Shown piece after piece: positions 34,176 to 42,836 of a stretch of DNA of 64,000 bases. Position numbers and translations under genes: made by a program. The notes beneath the pieces are model-generated. The model made no database searches and was not told the DNA's origin. It saw nothing but the letters and a program-made list of their open reading frames with translations. Each line of letters starts with the position of its first letter. The stretch's first letter is position 1. The stretch comes from Paenibacillus tritici (lineage in GTDB: Bacteria; Bacillota; Bacilli; Paenibacillales; Paenibacillaceae): contig NZ_JABMKX010000013.1 in NCBI RefSeq assembly GCF_013204885.1, forward strand, positions 1 to 64,000. The letters are read 5' to 3'.

Positions 34176-34209
34176 GGGGACTTGAAAAATAATGGCTTGA
34201 GGTGATGAA

Positions 34210-34617
34210 ATGCAACCGCTAGCGGAATCGACCCGGGTACACTCTCGCCGGAGCGCAGAGAGAAGCGGCTCTTCCGTAAAATGGTTTCTACTGTTCTGGA
34301 TTTTGATGATCGCAAGCGGCGTATATGCCGTGTACAGCTACACCAATCATCTGAAAGATCAGGTGCTGAGCGAGCTTGGATCTCAGAGCCAGCAGCAGCT
34401 TACCGTTTTGAAGACCGATTATGAGTCCAAGATTGCCGTTCTGTCCGAGCAGGTGAAGGAACTCCAGAGCACGGTTCAGACGTTCAATGAGCTACTGACC
34501 TTCACCAAGGATAATGCCAGCAACAAGACGGACAACAGCAACAAGCTGTACACGCAATTAAGCGAGGTCAAGAAACAGCTTGATTCGCTCAAGAAAGAGA
34601 TGGATCTGCTTAAATGA
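34210..34617 (+). CDS. membrane-anchored coiled-coil protein
   Basis: 135 residues. The short basic cytoplasmic N terminus is followed by one membrane helix (about residues 24-45). A long coiled coil runs through the rest (LKTDYESKIAVLSEQVKELQ, SEVKKQLDSLKKEMDLLK). I know no named family. Its stop overlaps the start of the phosphodiester glycosidase gene by four bases, so the two proteins are translationally coupled. They are likely to act together outside the membrane. The start follows GAGGTGATG. Confidence 0.8.
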   Translation: MQPLAESTRVHSRRSAERSGSSVKWFLLFWILMIASGVYAVYSYTNHLKDQVLSELGSQSQQQLTVLKTDYESKIAVLSEQVKELQSTVQTFNELLTFTKDNASNKTDNSNKLYTQLSEVKKQLDSLKKEMDLLK

Positions 34618-35681
34618 TGACTCCTGTCAAAAGAGTAAACCGGTTCTTCATGCTCCTGACCGCCCCGTTGTTCGGACTGCTGCTCTGTCTGTGGCTGTAC
34701 CAGCCCCCGCTTGAGCTTAAGCTGAATACCGGGCCCTTCGCTGCTGTTCCCGGACCCGTGAATGAGACCGCGCAATTGAAGCAGGATCTGGCCGTGGCCA
34801 AAAGCTATGCCGCCTACACCATCGACTCTATCAGCACCAGCGCACAGCTCTATAAGCAGACCACGAGCGCCATGAACGCACTGGTCACTACAGCGGCAGC
34901 CCAGACCTCCCGTCCGGAGCGGATCTATAACAACCGGATTAGTTCCCGGCTCGGCATTCCTGCCGACATCATCAGCAGTGACCGGATTACCATCGAATTA
35001 TACCGGCTGAACCCCGGCAACTATACAGCATACGCCCTAAAGATCAAGCTGAAGGACCCGTCAGCCATGAAGATGAGCCTGGCCGGTGACGGCACCGGCG
35101 CCTCCGAGACCACCCTGCAGGCCGTGAACCGCTACGGCGCTTCAGCCGGTATTAATGCCGGGGGGTTCGCCGACCAGAACGGCAAACGTTATCCGCTCTC
35201 GACAACCGTCGTCGGCGGAGAGTATCTGTACGGCTTCGAGCCCAGCTACAAGGATCTCAGCTTCGTCGGCCTGGACAAGGCAGGCAAGCTCATCGGAGGC
35301 AAGTTCAACAGCCGTACAGAGCTGGACCGGCTGGAGCCGGTATTCGGCGCAACCTTTGTCCCCGTTCTGCTGAAGAATCAGAGCAAAACCGCCATTCCGC
35401 TGAAATGGCAGCTCGCCCCCAAGCGGGCACCGCGGACCGTCATCGGCAATTATAAGGATGACCAGCTGCTGATTCTGGTTGCTGACGGATATGACGAGAA
35501 CGGCAATTCCGGCGCCACGCTGGCCGAGCTTCAAGACAAGCTGTACAATCTCGGTGTCATTGATGCCTATAACCTGGATGGCGGCGGCTCTTCCTCCCTG
35601 ATCTTCAGGGGAAAGGTCATTAATAGGCCTTCTGACGGCAATCTGCGCCGTGTCCCGACGAACTTTCTGTTCTTCAAGTGA
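34614..35681 (+). CDS. phosphodiester glycosidase (NAGPA-domain) family protein
   Basis: 355 residues with an N-terminal signal anchor (about residues 10-30) and a C-terminal NAGPA domain (PF09992). Diagnostic stretches are SAGINAGGFADQNGKRYPLS, APRTVIGNYKDDQLLILVADG and NLDGGGSSSLIF. In vertebrates the domain uncovers mannose-6-phosphate. Bacterial members are cell-surface phosphodiester glycosidases or exopolysaccharide/teichoic acid-linked proteins with mostly unproven substrates. It is coupled to the preceding coiled-coil membrane protein, with which it may form a complex. Confidence 0.87.
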   Translation: MMTPVKRVNRFFMLLTAPLFGLLLCLWLYQPPLELKLNTGPFAAVPGPVNETAQLKQDLAVAKSYAAYTIDSISTSAQLYKQTTSAMNALVTTAAAQTSRPERIYNNRISSRLGIPADIISSDRITIELYRLNPGNYTAYALKIKLKDPSAMKMSLAGDGTGASETTLQAVNRYGASAGINAGGFADQNGKRYPLSTTVVGGEYLYGFEPSYKDLSFVGLDKAGKLIGGKFNSRTELDRLEPVFGATFVPVLLKNQSKTAIPLKWQLAPKRAPRTVIGNYKDDQLLILVADGYDENGNSGATLAELQDKLYNLGVIDAYNLDGGGSSSLIFRGKVINRPSDGNLRRVPTNFLFFK

Positions 35682-35787
35682 TTCAGTAGAGCTCGTCAAT
35701 GCCAAATATCACACTTTATATTTATTTTTACAGAATAAAAGGGTATACTCAGGTTAATGAAGATCGTCAATAACGGAGGTGCCCAGC

Positions 35788-35892
35788 ATGTCGTTCTCCC
35801 TGACTTTTTGGATCGTAACCCTGGTTTTTGTGCTGTTTATGGCCGGTATTCTTACTTCATCCTACAACGACGACAAGACGAAGGGATTGTAA
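35788..35892 (+). CDS. 34-residue single-span membrane peptide
   Basis: The frame ATG 35788 to TAA 35892 encodes MSFSLTFWIVTLVFVLFMAG plus a polar tail ending in SSYNDDKTKGL. It follows CGGAGGT by 7 bases and is followed by an excellent terminator, both signs of a genuine gene. One membrane helix occupies residues 6-25. I do not recognise it. Small proteins of this type often modulate a membrane partner. Confidence 0.65.
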   Translation: MSFSLTFWIVTLVFVLFMAGILTSSYNDDKTKGL

Positions 35893-35930
35893 ACAGATCC
35901 CTGCGCATCCATCCCTGAGCGTATTACTAC

Positions 35931-35968
35931 AAAAAGGAGCACCGCACTGATGTGCGGCGCTCTTTTTT
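35931..35968 (+). terminator. intrinsic terminator after the small membrane peptide
   Basis: GGAGCACCGCAC pairs with GTGCGGCGCTC (one mismatch) around TGAT and is followed by TTTTTTG. Confidence 0.9.
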
Positions 35969-36132
35969 GTGAACATCCTTCTATTTCTCGCTGAAACGAA
36001 TGCCGACCTTCCAATGGACGGCATAGCCGTTTCTGCTTGTGTGACTATTAACTTAAGCATGTCCAGCCAGCATCCCTGTTATAGGACGCCGCTTGGGCGT
36101 TTATCCTATGTAGATAGCGATGCGGTCTACGC

Positions 36133-36387
36133 TTACGCGTGTTTTGGCAATTGCGTCATTTCCGAAAGGCAGCTTGCACAAATATAACGGTCTTTATATT
36201 CACTTACGCCTTCCATTGATCCGCAAAACACACACTTCGGACGGTAACGCTCCAGAATAATGTGGTCGCCCTGAACCAGAATTTCTACAGGGTCGCCTTC
36301 ATTCATTTGATACCTTTTACGCAGAGACTTAGGCAGAACAATTCTGCCCAGCTGATCCACTTTACGTACAACGCCAGCAGGTTTCAT
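36133..36387 (-). CDS. AbrB/SpoVT-like transition-state regulator with C-terminal zinc knuckle
   Basis: 84 residues. The N-terminal ~48 residues form a swapped-hairpin AbrB DNA-binding domain (VVRKVDQLGRIVLPKSLRK). Instead of the usual AbrB multimerisation tail, the C terminus has four cysteines, C52-x2-C55 and C70-x2-C73, suggesting a bound zinc. Such proteins are common in Paenibacillus, but their targets are little known. The promoter TTGATT-17-TATAGA lies upstream, with a perfect Spo0A box beyond it. The ribosome site is AGGAGAG. Confidence 0.88.
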   Translation of the reverse strand: MKPAGVVRKVDQLGRIVLPKSLRKRYQMNEGDPVEILVQGDHIILERYRPKCVFCGSMEGVSEYKDRYICASCLSEMTQLPKHA

Positions 36388-36454
36388 ATCTAACTTACAC
36401 TCTCCTGTTCAACTTATGATTAGTAGTGCCCTTCTTGGCCTTCTAAGTTCACGT

Positions 36455-36507
36455 TCTATATTACTTACTTCGGCACTAATCAACTATTTCGTTACTAAAA
36501 TGTCGAA
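36455..36507 (-). promoter_or_regulatory. promoter of the AbrB-like gene with a Spo0A box
   Basis: Read on the reverse strand, TTGATT (36483-36478) and TATAGA (36460-36455) are 17 bp apart. TGTCGAA, the exact 0A box, lies at 36501-36507 on the + strand, about 20 bp upstream of the -35. This suggests Spo0A control of the regulator, as for abrB in B. subtilis, although the box position differs. Confidence 0.55.
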
Positions 36508-36541
36508 TCCTGCTGAAAAAAATAAAAAATGATGTCAACTT

Positions 36542-37006
36542 TTAGAAAAGTTCTGGGAAATCCAGTTGCCGGAGCGCTTCATATACAACAATTGCTGCAG
36601 AATTGGACAAATTCAGCGATCTTACCGCCTCGCTCATCGGCATCCGCATGCAGGTTTCCTTGCCGGCCTCCAGAATATCCGCAGGCAGTCCCTTGGTCTC
36701 TTTGCCAAAAACAAAAAAGTCTCCATCCTGGAAGGTGAAATCAGAATACCGCTTCTCTGCCTTGGTAGTGGCGTAGAAGAACCGGCCTTCCTTATACTTC
36801 TCCAGCACTTCACTGAAGGAATCATGATATTCGATATTCACCGCATGCCAATAGTCGAGTCCGGCACGCTTCAGCGTTGCATCGTCTGTGCGGAAGCCCA
36901 GCGGATGTACCAGGTGGAGATGGGTTCCTGTGGCCGCACAGGTGCGGGCGATATTGCCGGTGTTGGCCGGAATTTCCGGTTCCACCAGCACAATGTGTAA
37001 TGCCAT
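36542..37006 (-). CDS. trmL: tRNA (cytidine/uridine-34 2'-O)-methyltransferase TrmL
   Basis: 154 residues, a SPOUT-fold methyltransferase that adds a methyl group to the wobble ribose of leucine tRNAs. The family start MALHIVLVEPEIPANTGNIA, the middle FFVFGKETKGLP and the knot-forming C-terminal MPMSEAVRSLNLSNSAAIVV are all present and intact. The ribosome site is AGAGGAG. It lies upstream of the AbrB-like gene on the same strand, but that gene has its own promoter. Confidence 0.95.
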   Translation of the reverse strand: MALHIVLVEPEIPANTGNIARTCAATGTHLHLVHPLGFRTDDATLKRAGLDYWHAVNIEYHDSFSEVLEKYKEGRFFYATTKAEKRYSDFTFQDGDFFVFGKETKGLPADILEAGKETCMRMPMSEAVRSLNLSNSAAIVVYEALRQLDFPELF

Positions 37007-37059
37007 AATTTACGATACTCCTCTCTGTAGGGTCTTAGAATTCCTGAGGCAGGCGGGCA

Positions 37060-37090
37060 AGAAGAAACCTTCCGCTGCCAGGCGGAAGGT
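37060..37090 (-). terminator. intrinsic terminator after serC
   Basis: ACCTTCCGC (37067-37075) pairs perfectly with GCGGAAGGT (37082-37090). The reverse strand then reads TTTCTTCTT. Confidence 0.8.
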
Positions 37091-37106
37091 CAGGAACGTT
37101 CTTTCA

Positions 37107-38195
37107 TTAACCTTGAGTTTGCCGGAAATGCTTCATGAAGTCGGCTAGCGCCTTAACACTCTCATGAGGGACTGCGTTATAGATAGAGGCACGTAAGCCT
37201 CCTACACTGCGGTGGCCCTTGAGCCCGATGAAGCCTTCTGCTTCAGAAGCTTTGATGAACTGCTTCTCCAGCTCCTCCGATGGCATCCGGAACGTTACAT
37301 TCATAATGGAACGGCTGCCTTCTTCCGCAACTCCGCGGTAGAAGCCGTCGCTGCCGTCGATATAGTCATACAGGAGACCTGCTTTGTCACGGTTCTTGGC
37401 TTCGGTGCCGGCAAGCCCGCCCTGCTCCTCAATCCATTTTAACACTTCGTTAACCATATATACAGAGAAGGATGGCGGCGTATTGTAGAGAGAGTTATTC
37501 TTGTAGTGGGTATCATACCGCAGAATCGTCGGAATATTCGCAGGGGAACTGGAGATCAGCTCTTCCTTGGCGATCACTACAGTGACACCGGACGGTCCGA
37601 GATTCTTCTGCGCTCCGGCATAGATCAGTCCGAACTTGTTGATGTCGAAGTCGCGGCTCAGAATATCACTGGACATATCGCCAATCAGCGGAATGTTACC
37701 GGCATCAGGATACTCCGCATACTGCGTGCCTTCGATCGTCTCATTCGAGGTGATATGCAGATAAGCGGCATTGTCTGCGGCCTTAATACTGTCAAGCTCA
37801 GGAATAGCCAGGAATTTCTTGTCTGCTGAGGATGCGGCTACATGACCGCCGCCTGTCAGCTTGGCTTCCTTCAAGGCTTTGTCCGCCCAGCTTCCTGTCA
37901 TCACATAACTGCCGACCTGGCCTTCAGAGATGAAGTTCATAGGCACCATAGCGAACTGCGTGCTTGCCCCGCCCTGGATGAACAATACCTTGTAGCCTTG
38001 CGGATTGCCGAGAAGCGAAAGCAGGCGTTCCTGAGCTTCATTATGCACAGATTCGTATATCGCCCCGCGGTGCGACATCTCCATAATGGACATTCCGCTC
38101 TCCCGGAACTCGACAAACTCCGCTTGCGCACGTTCCAATACTGCCAGCGGCAATGCTGCCGGACCGGCATTAAAATTGTATGCTCTCTTGCTCAA
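37107..38195 (-). CDS. serC: phosphoserine aminotransferase SerC
   Basis: 362 residues starting at TTG 38195 (MSKRAYNFNAGPAALPL), 5 bases after GGTGGGAG. Upstream in-frame codons lack a ribosome site and are not family-like. It converts 3-phosphohydroxypyruvate to phosphoserine with glutamate and also serves pyridoxine synthesis. FNAGPAALP, the PLP lysine in AGAQKNLGPSG and GLKGHRSVGGLRASIYNAV are diagnostic. It is a single gene with its own terminator. Confidence 0.96.
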   Translation of the reverse strand: MSKRAYNFNAGPAALPLAVLERAQAEFVEFRESGMSIMEMSHRGAIYESVHNEAQERLLSLLGNPQGYKVLFIQGGASTQFAMVPMNFISEGQVGSYVMTGSWADKALKEAKLTGGGHVAASSADKKFLAIPELDSIKAADNAAYLHITSNETIEGTQYAEYPDAGNIPLIGDMSSDILSRDFDINKFGLIYAGAQKNLGPSGVTVVIAKEELISSSPANIPTILRYDTHYKNNSLYNTPPSFSVYMVNEVLKWIEEQGGLAGTEAKNRDKAGLLYDYIDGSDGFYRGVAEEGSRSIMNVTFRMPSEELEKQFIKASEAEGFIGLKGHRSVGGLRASIYNAVPHESVKALADFMKHFRQTQG

Positions 38196-38304
38196 AATAA
38201 CTCCCACCCTTTCTCTCCTATGAATATGGATATCGCTATGATAGCAGATAACGATAAACACCAGCAAGTATAATTATTCACATATAAGGTAAGCCAGGCA
38301 GGGT

Positions 38305-39189
38305 TCAGGAGGTGAAAAACTGATAGCTGCGGCTCCAACCCTTGCTGTGACGCGGTAAAATAGTGATGTCCGCAAAAACCTCTGGAGAAATAACATGCTT
38401 GTCCCCCCACAAAGCAATCCGCTCGGCGGTGAAATCTCCACTCTCCCTGATGCAGGCACCGCTCGGCTTATGGAGCAGCTCCCAGTAATAATTCGCCTCA
38501 GCCTGCTCCCAGCCTTCGAGCCTGCAATAGAACTGACGGTCCGGTTCCCCTGCCCATGTGAGGCTGTTCCCGGATACACTCAGCAGATTCTCCGTATAAG
38601 AAGATTCAGGGGCAACGATCTGCGGGACTCCCGGCAGCTTAAGCTCATAATCCGTTCCTACGAATGCTTGGTCAATTCCAACAAAGTTGTGGATATACTC
38701 TTCGATCCGCAAGGCTTTTGTTCCATTATTTTCCATATTATAGGATATGTTCAACCGGTCCCCCTCCAGCTTCAGCGACTTGACCAGCCTCATGCTGTAG
38801 CCCCGGCATTCCAACGGCTCAACCGTGTATGTAACCGATTGTTCGCTCCACTCCTCAATAATGGGAAATGGCTTGAGCGGATATTCCCCTACGAAAGAAT
38901 ACGGCTCTCCGCTCTGCTTCTGGAGCAGTCCGATGCCGGGCTTGGGGAACCATTCCCCCACTGCCGCCTCCTCGTAGCCAATTGCCCGGGAAATGCCAAA
39001 CTCATTGCAGAGACCGATACCGCCCGTGCCTTGTCCAGGCACCAGACTTTCGGGAACGCAAAAGGTATGTCCGCCCTGCTCCAGCGTAACGCCTGTAATA
39101 AATCCGCTCCAGTCAAAACGGGTCCCCCCATAGGCACCCACATCAGCAATCTCTACTGTAAGTATTCCGTTTGAAAGTATACGTGCCAT
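38305..39189 (-). CDS. galactose-mutarotase-fold protein of unknown substrate
   Basis: 294 residues from ATG 39189 (MARILSNGILTVEIADVGAY), preceded by AAAGGA. The sequence has the beta-sandwich pattern of aldose 1-epimerase-like proteins (NNGTKALRIEEYIHNFVGID, YYWELLHKPSGACIRESGDF). However, it is a DUF-type member rather than GalM, and the classical catalytic His/Glu pair cannot be pointed to with confidence. The upstream GH94 gene ends in a terminator, so the two may be separate transcripts. A role in sugar handling is likely. Confidence 0.72.
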   Translation of the reverse strand: MARILSNGILTVEIADVGAYGGTRFDWSGFITGVTLEQGGHTFCVPESLVPGQGTGGIGLCNEFGISRAIGYEEAAVGEWFPKPGIGLLQKQSGEPYSFVGEYPLKPFPIIEEWSEQSVTYTVEPLECRGYSMRLVKSLKLEGDRLNISYNMENNGTKALRIEEYIHNFVGIDQAFVGTDYELKLPGVPQIVAPESSYTENLLSVSGNSLTWAGEPDRQFYCRLEGWEQAEANYYWELLHKPSGACIRESGDFTAERIALWGDKHVISPEVFADITILPRHSKGWSRSYQFFTS

Positions 39190-39274
39190 TTCTATCTGTC
39201 CTTTCTGTCCTGAATTACACAGCACATCCTATCATACCATTTCCAGCGCATTCTATCCTCCGTATTCGGATATC

Positions 39275-39311
39275 AAAACGCCTGCTCTCCGGCGGACCGT
39301 CAGAGCAGGCG
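39275..39311 (-). terminator. intrinsic terminator after the GH94 gene
   Basis: CGCCTGCTCT (39279-39288) pairs perfectly with AGAGCAGGCG (39302-39311), and the reverse strand continues TTTTGAT. Confidence 0.8.
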
Positions 39312-39333
39312 CTATGGGGCAGGCAGCCCCGGC

Positions 39334-42090
39334 TTATGCCAGTTTTACTTCAAGCAGATGAATTTCCCCTTCAGGCAGAGCGGTCAGCAGGCTGCGCGGA
39401 ATCACAGCGCCCTCTGAGACGCGCTGAAGCGTTACCTCAGCCCCGTTCAAGGCGGCAGAGTGTATTTGATACTCTCCGTACTCCGTGCTTCCTGAAGCCG
39501 TATAGACGACTTTCAGCTCGCGTCCGGCAAAAATCGTTTTGATCGAGGCGCTTTGCTCCCCGTCGAACTGTTCTTGAACCAGCTTCGGCTGCAGCAGCAG
39601 GTCGCCGAGCTTGCCTTTGACCCCAAATACCTCTGTGACCATGGTCAGCAGCATCCAGCTCGCCGAGCCTGTCAGATAGGTGTACATCCCTCTGCCCTCT
39701 TCGTTGATATATTCCGGGATTCCCGGATACATCCGGCTGACCTCAAAGTTCGCACTCAGGCTGTACAGGGAGTCCAGCACCTTGCGGCCTTCTTTGACAT
39801 AACCGCGCTTATACAGCGCATTACCGTACATTACGGTCATATGGCTGAACATGGCCCCGTTCTCCTTGTGTCCGAAGGCAAAGCCGAACGCCCGGCCCAG
39901 ATTCTGCTGAATGCCGCCGAAGTTGCTGTTCAGACGATAGCCGATCTTCTCATCGAACAGATTGCGTTCCACAGCAGAGATCATCGCAGGAATCTGCTCT
40001 GGAGCCGCAGCGTGGCCCAGGAGCGGGAAGACCTGTCCGGTAAGCGTCATCCGGGTGCCTCCGGCACCTTCGCCTTCTACACGTTCCCCGTCGTTATTGT
40101 AATATCCGTTGAACCAGCCGTCGCCATGCCCGCTCTCTACCCATTCATTACGGCGCAGATGATCGAAGATCCATTCCGCTTTACGGGCGAGATCTGCTGC
40201 AACCTCCTCAAGCTTCAAGACGGACCGCACACCGCTCACCTTATTCGGTGCAGCTGCATAGAAGCGGTTCAGCAGCTCATGCTTGGCGGGAATAGATTCA
40301 TAATCAATGGATTGCCGGAGAGAATCCAGCAGCAGCACCATCTCTTCAGCAAGCTCCAGCGTATCTCCGCCAGTCCGTTCCTTCAAGGTGATCAGCAGCC
40401 TGGACAGATCCAGCAGGTTGCTGGCATAGAAGGCGGTGAAGGTTACACTCTCGCCCCGCTGGGCAGCCATGTCCAGACCGTCATTCCAGTCCGCCCCTTC
40501 CAGCAGGATGTTGTTATGCTCACCCACATTGAAGAACGGAACAAGATTCTGCAGCAGGATATGCTCCAGAATAGTACCTGTATAGACTTCGCCCGCTGCC
40601 GTCCGCAGACTGCTGCCTGCACCCGGCTCCCAGGAAGTATCGCGGTCCTTGCAGCGGTTCATGAAGGTATCGCGGAAATAGGTCTGCTCCTGCAGCAGGA
40701 AGTCCAGGTCACCGCTCTGATCCAGATACAGCATGGTGGTCAGGAACGGCCAGGCGCCGTGGTCCATCCAGACCCGGGGGATATTATTGCGGTCCGCAAT
40801 GAATTCTCCGGGCTCCTGCCCGATAATCGTCGCGTTACTGCCGTCTATTCTGACTCCGGCATAGTTATTCAGGAGCAGGCTGCGCACATCGGCAGGCTCC
40901 ATAATCAGCAGCGCCAGGCAATCCTGCCAGAGATCGCGCCAGCCGCGGCCGCCTCTGCCGTAATCGTGGTATGGCAGGAACGAATTGCCGTACAATCTGC
41001 GCAGCACAGGCTGCAAGGTTACCCACTTCATCCATTCATCTGCGGCATGATCTCCGGTATGGAATTCCACCGTATTGACTTTATCCGCCCAGAAGGTCTT
41101 ATTCTCTTCAAGCAGTGCATCAAAAGCAGCCGCCGAGCCAACCTTTTCCATCAAAGCCGGCACATCAATTCTCTCATTCTCAATAACCATTGCTACGACA
41201 TAAGAGTGACTTTGGCCTGGCGCAAGGGTAACCTCCGCAAACCGCAGACCGCCCAGTGCCTCATAACCTTCCCTGTCTATTCCTCCGCCTTCGCCGATCC
41301 GTGGAGCCAGATTATTCACTACCGACTCCGGCCAGTCCAGGCTTCCTCCCTCACCGATGAACTCCTCCTGCACCGGGAAAAATCCGGTAGGCTGCGCCCC
41401 GCCGTCAGCTGCGCCGAACACTCCGTAAGAGGTATGATTCACCCGGTGTCCGCGTTCATCGAAGGACAGGGCAGGCTGCACCTCTACTCCGTAAGCGGAG
41501 GTATAGATCCGGTTCAGCAGCGAGGTGACATGCCGGTGATCCCGCAGATCATCCGCAGACCGCGCATACAGCGGAATAGCTGCAGTAGGAGTCAGCGTAA
41601 GCTCCCCGGTGCCGCTGTTCGTCAATACAACCTTCATTAGCTCAACCTTATCATTGCCGCACGGCACAAAGCTGGTGATCTCTGCTCTAAGCCCCAGCTC
41701 CTTGCTCTCCCGGGTTACCTTATGCCATAAGAGTCCTGCTTCCAGCAAGGAATCATCTGCCGTCTCGTGATAGAAAGCGGCATTCTGCCGGGCCGAGTTG
41801 CCCGCTGCCGACCAGGCGCCCTTGCCTTCAACATAGACCCAGAAATTACGCGAGGCGCGCGAATTATGCAGATCCTCTACGGAGATTGGCGGTGTAAGAA
41901 AAGTATTATGACCAGAAGTAACCTGACCATGCAGCTTAGGACTGACGGAAGACATCATGCCCCCTTCGTTGACGAGCGGAAAATATAAAAAGCTGCTCCG
42001 GTCCGGCTGCTCCAGCCTAAAGTCCCCATTACTCCCGGTGAAGCTCCAGCCTGCTTTTGACCTATCCGATTTATGACTCACTGAAATCAT
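39334..42090 (-). CDS. GH94-type glycoside phosphorylase (cellobiose/laminaribiose-phosphorylase-like)
   Basis: About 918 residues. The family layout is an N-terminal beta-sandwich (WSFTGSNGDFRLEQPD, SFLYFPLVNEGGMMSSVSP), an alpha/alpha barrel and a C-terminal lid. The catalytic Asp is in GADWNDGLDMAAQRGESV (about residue 537). Such enzymes use phosphate to split a beta-linked disaccharide into sugar-1-phosphate and sugar. The specificity (cellobiose, laminaribiose or another) is not readable, though Paenibacillus is known for laminaribiose phosphorylase of about this size. Starts ATG 42093, ATG 42090 and GTG 42081 all follow GGGGAGG closely, so the exact start is uncertain. There is no signal peptide, so it is cytoplasmic. 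Confidence 0.87.
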   Translation of the reverse strand: MISVSHKSDRSKAGWSFTGSNGDFRLEQPDRSSFLYFPLVNEGGMMSSVSPKLHGQVTSGHNTFLTPPISVEDLHNSRASRNFWVYVEGKGAWSAAGNSARQNAAFYHETADDSLLEAGLLWHKVTRESKELGLRAEITSFVPCGNDKVELMKVVLTNSGTGELTLTPTAAIPLYARSADDLRDHRHVTSLLNRIYTSAYGVEVQPALSFDERGHRVNHTSYGVFGAADGGAQPTGFFPVQEEFIGEGGSLDWPESVVNNLAPRIGEGGGIDREGYEALGGLRFAEVTLAPGQSHSYVVAMVIENERIDVPALMEKVGSAAAFDALLEENKTFWADKVNTVEFHTGDHAADEWMKWVTLQPVLRRLYGNSFLPYHDYGRGGRGWRDLWQDCLALLIMEPADVRSLLLNNYAGVRIDGSNATIIGQEPGEFIADRNNIPRVWMDHGAWPFLTTMLYLDQSGDLDFLLQEQTYFRDTFMNRCKDRDTSWEPGAGSSLRTAAGEVYTGTILEHILLQNLVPFFNVGEHNNILLEGADWNDGLDMAAQRGESVTFTAFYASNLLDLSRLLITLKERTGGDTLELAEEMVLLLDSLRQSIDYESIPAKHELLNRFYAAAPNKVSGVRSVLKLEEVAADLARKAEWIFDHLRRNEWVESGHGDGWFNGYYNNDGERVEGEGAGGTRMTLTGQVFPLLGHAAAPEQIPAMISAVERNLFDEKIGYRLNSNFGGIQQNLGRAFGFAFGHKENGAMFSHMTVMYGNALYKRGYVKEGRKVLDSLYSLSANFEVSRMYPGIPEYINEEGRGMYTYLTGSASWMLLTMVTEVFGVKGKLGDLLLQPKLVQEQFDGEQSASIKTIFAGRELKVVYTASGSTEYGEYQIHSAALNGAEVTLQRVSEGAVIPRSLLTALPEGEIHLLEVKLA

Positions 42091-42120
42091 CATCCTCCCC
42101 ACTCTACTAACTTCCATTTC

Positions 42121-42169
42121 CGAAATCGGTTTCGTTTTTCATTATCACATCGTTGTTTACCTTTGTAAA
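42121..42169 (-). promoter_or_regulatory. promoter and LacI-type operator of the GH94 gene
   Basis: On the reverse strand, TTTACA (42169-42164) and GATAAT (42146-42141) are 17 bp apart, with an extended TGTG before the -10. Directly downstream lies CGAAATCGGTTTCG (42121-42134), with perfect CGAAA/TTTCG arms, at the expected transcription start. This is the classical arrangement for LacI-family repression. Confidence 0.65.
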
Positions 42170-42662
42170 GCGTTTTTTATGACTATATACAGGGGTATAA
42201 TTTTTACTGTAAATACTGATAAATCAGGCTTTATCAAAGATAGGCTTATGAACTACACCTTATTTAAACCGCTTTCTGTCATGTGGATTATGTATACAAT
42301 TAGTTGTGTTATAATACATATTTCACACCCGTTTTCCGTTGCCAAATCAGAGTTCACCCTCAGATATAAACAATCCTCCTATCAAAACTGCAATTTCATT
42401 GCATTAAAGGTACTATATTAACGAAAATTTACGAAAATCAACGAAACTAACCTTTAATATTGCTGCCTATGGTTTGCATTTTGATTCTGAAGCTACTCTC
42501 TGTTTGTGCTCTTTAATGCTGTCTCTGCTGTTTGTAACCTATAATGTTGTAAAAAAGGAAATTCTAAATCCCGGCCTACGGATGTCCGGGAGAATTCTTG
42601 CCGGAATTGCAACATCTGCCCCGCTCTGCGGCTTACTAGGTGCTGAAATCCTGCGTTTTGTG

Positions 42663-42704
42663 CAACATTTCCTGATTACAGCCTGTTCGGCGAAGGAAAT
42701 GTTG
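42663..42704. repeat. inverted repeat in the 600 bp gene-free region before glnA's terminator
   Basis: CAACATTTCC (42663-42672) and GGAAATGTTG (42695-42704) are perfect inverted arms. GTTGTAA-like words also recur near 42545. Apart from this, 42170-42767 is AT-rich and shows no supportable gene. Confidence 0.5.
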
Positions 42705-42767
42705 TAATTTGGGCAGGATTCTATGATCCGCAGCATCCGCTTCAGCGAGGTAAGGCGTAATATTCGC

Positions 42768-42802
42768 AAAAAAGTCCCCGGAATCAAAGATTCCAGGGAC
42801 TT
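42768..42802 (-). terminator. intrinsic terminator after glnA
   Basis: AAGTCCC with GGAATC pairs with GATTCC and GGGACTT around an AAA loop (one mismatch). The reverse strand ends in TTTTTTGC. Confidence 0.88.
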
Positions 42803-42836
42803 CTTCTTCATCTAACTCTATTCACAATAAGTTCTC

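Noticed and set aside
36388..36454. Possible extra small gene upstream of the AbrB-like gene
   Set aside because: The region is explained by the promoter leader and has no ribosome site with a following open frame.
39553..41640. 695-residue frame antisense to the GH94 gene
   Set aside because: The sense strand has a complete, motif-bearing enzyme; the antisense frame is a codon-bias shadow with His/Gln-rich composition.
42164..42180. Possible cre site TGTAAAGCG ahead of the GH94 gene
   Set aside because: One extra base between the AA and CG elements breaks the consensus; the LacI-type operator explains the region better.
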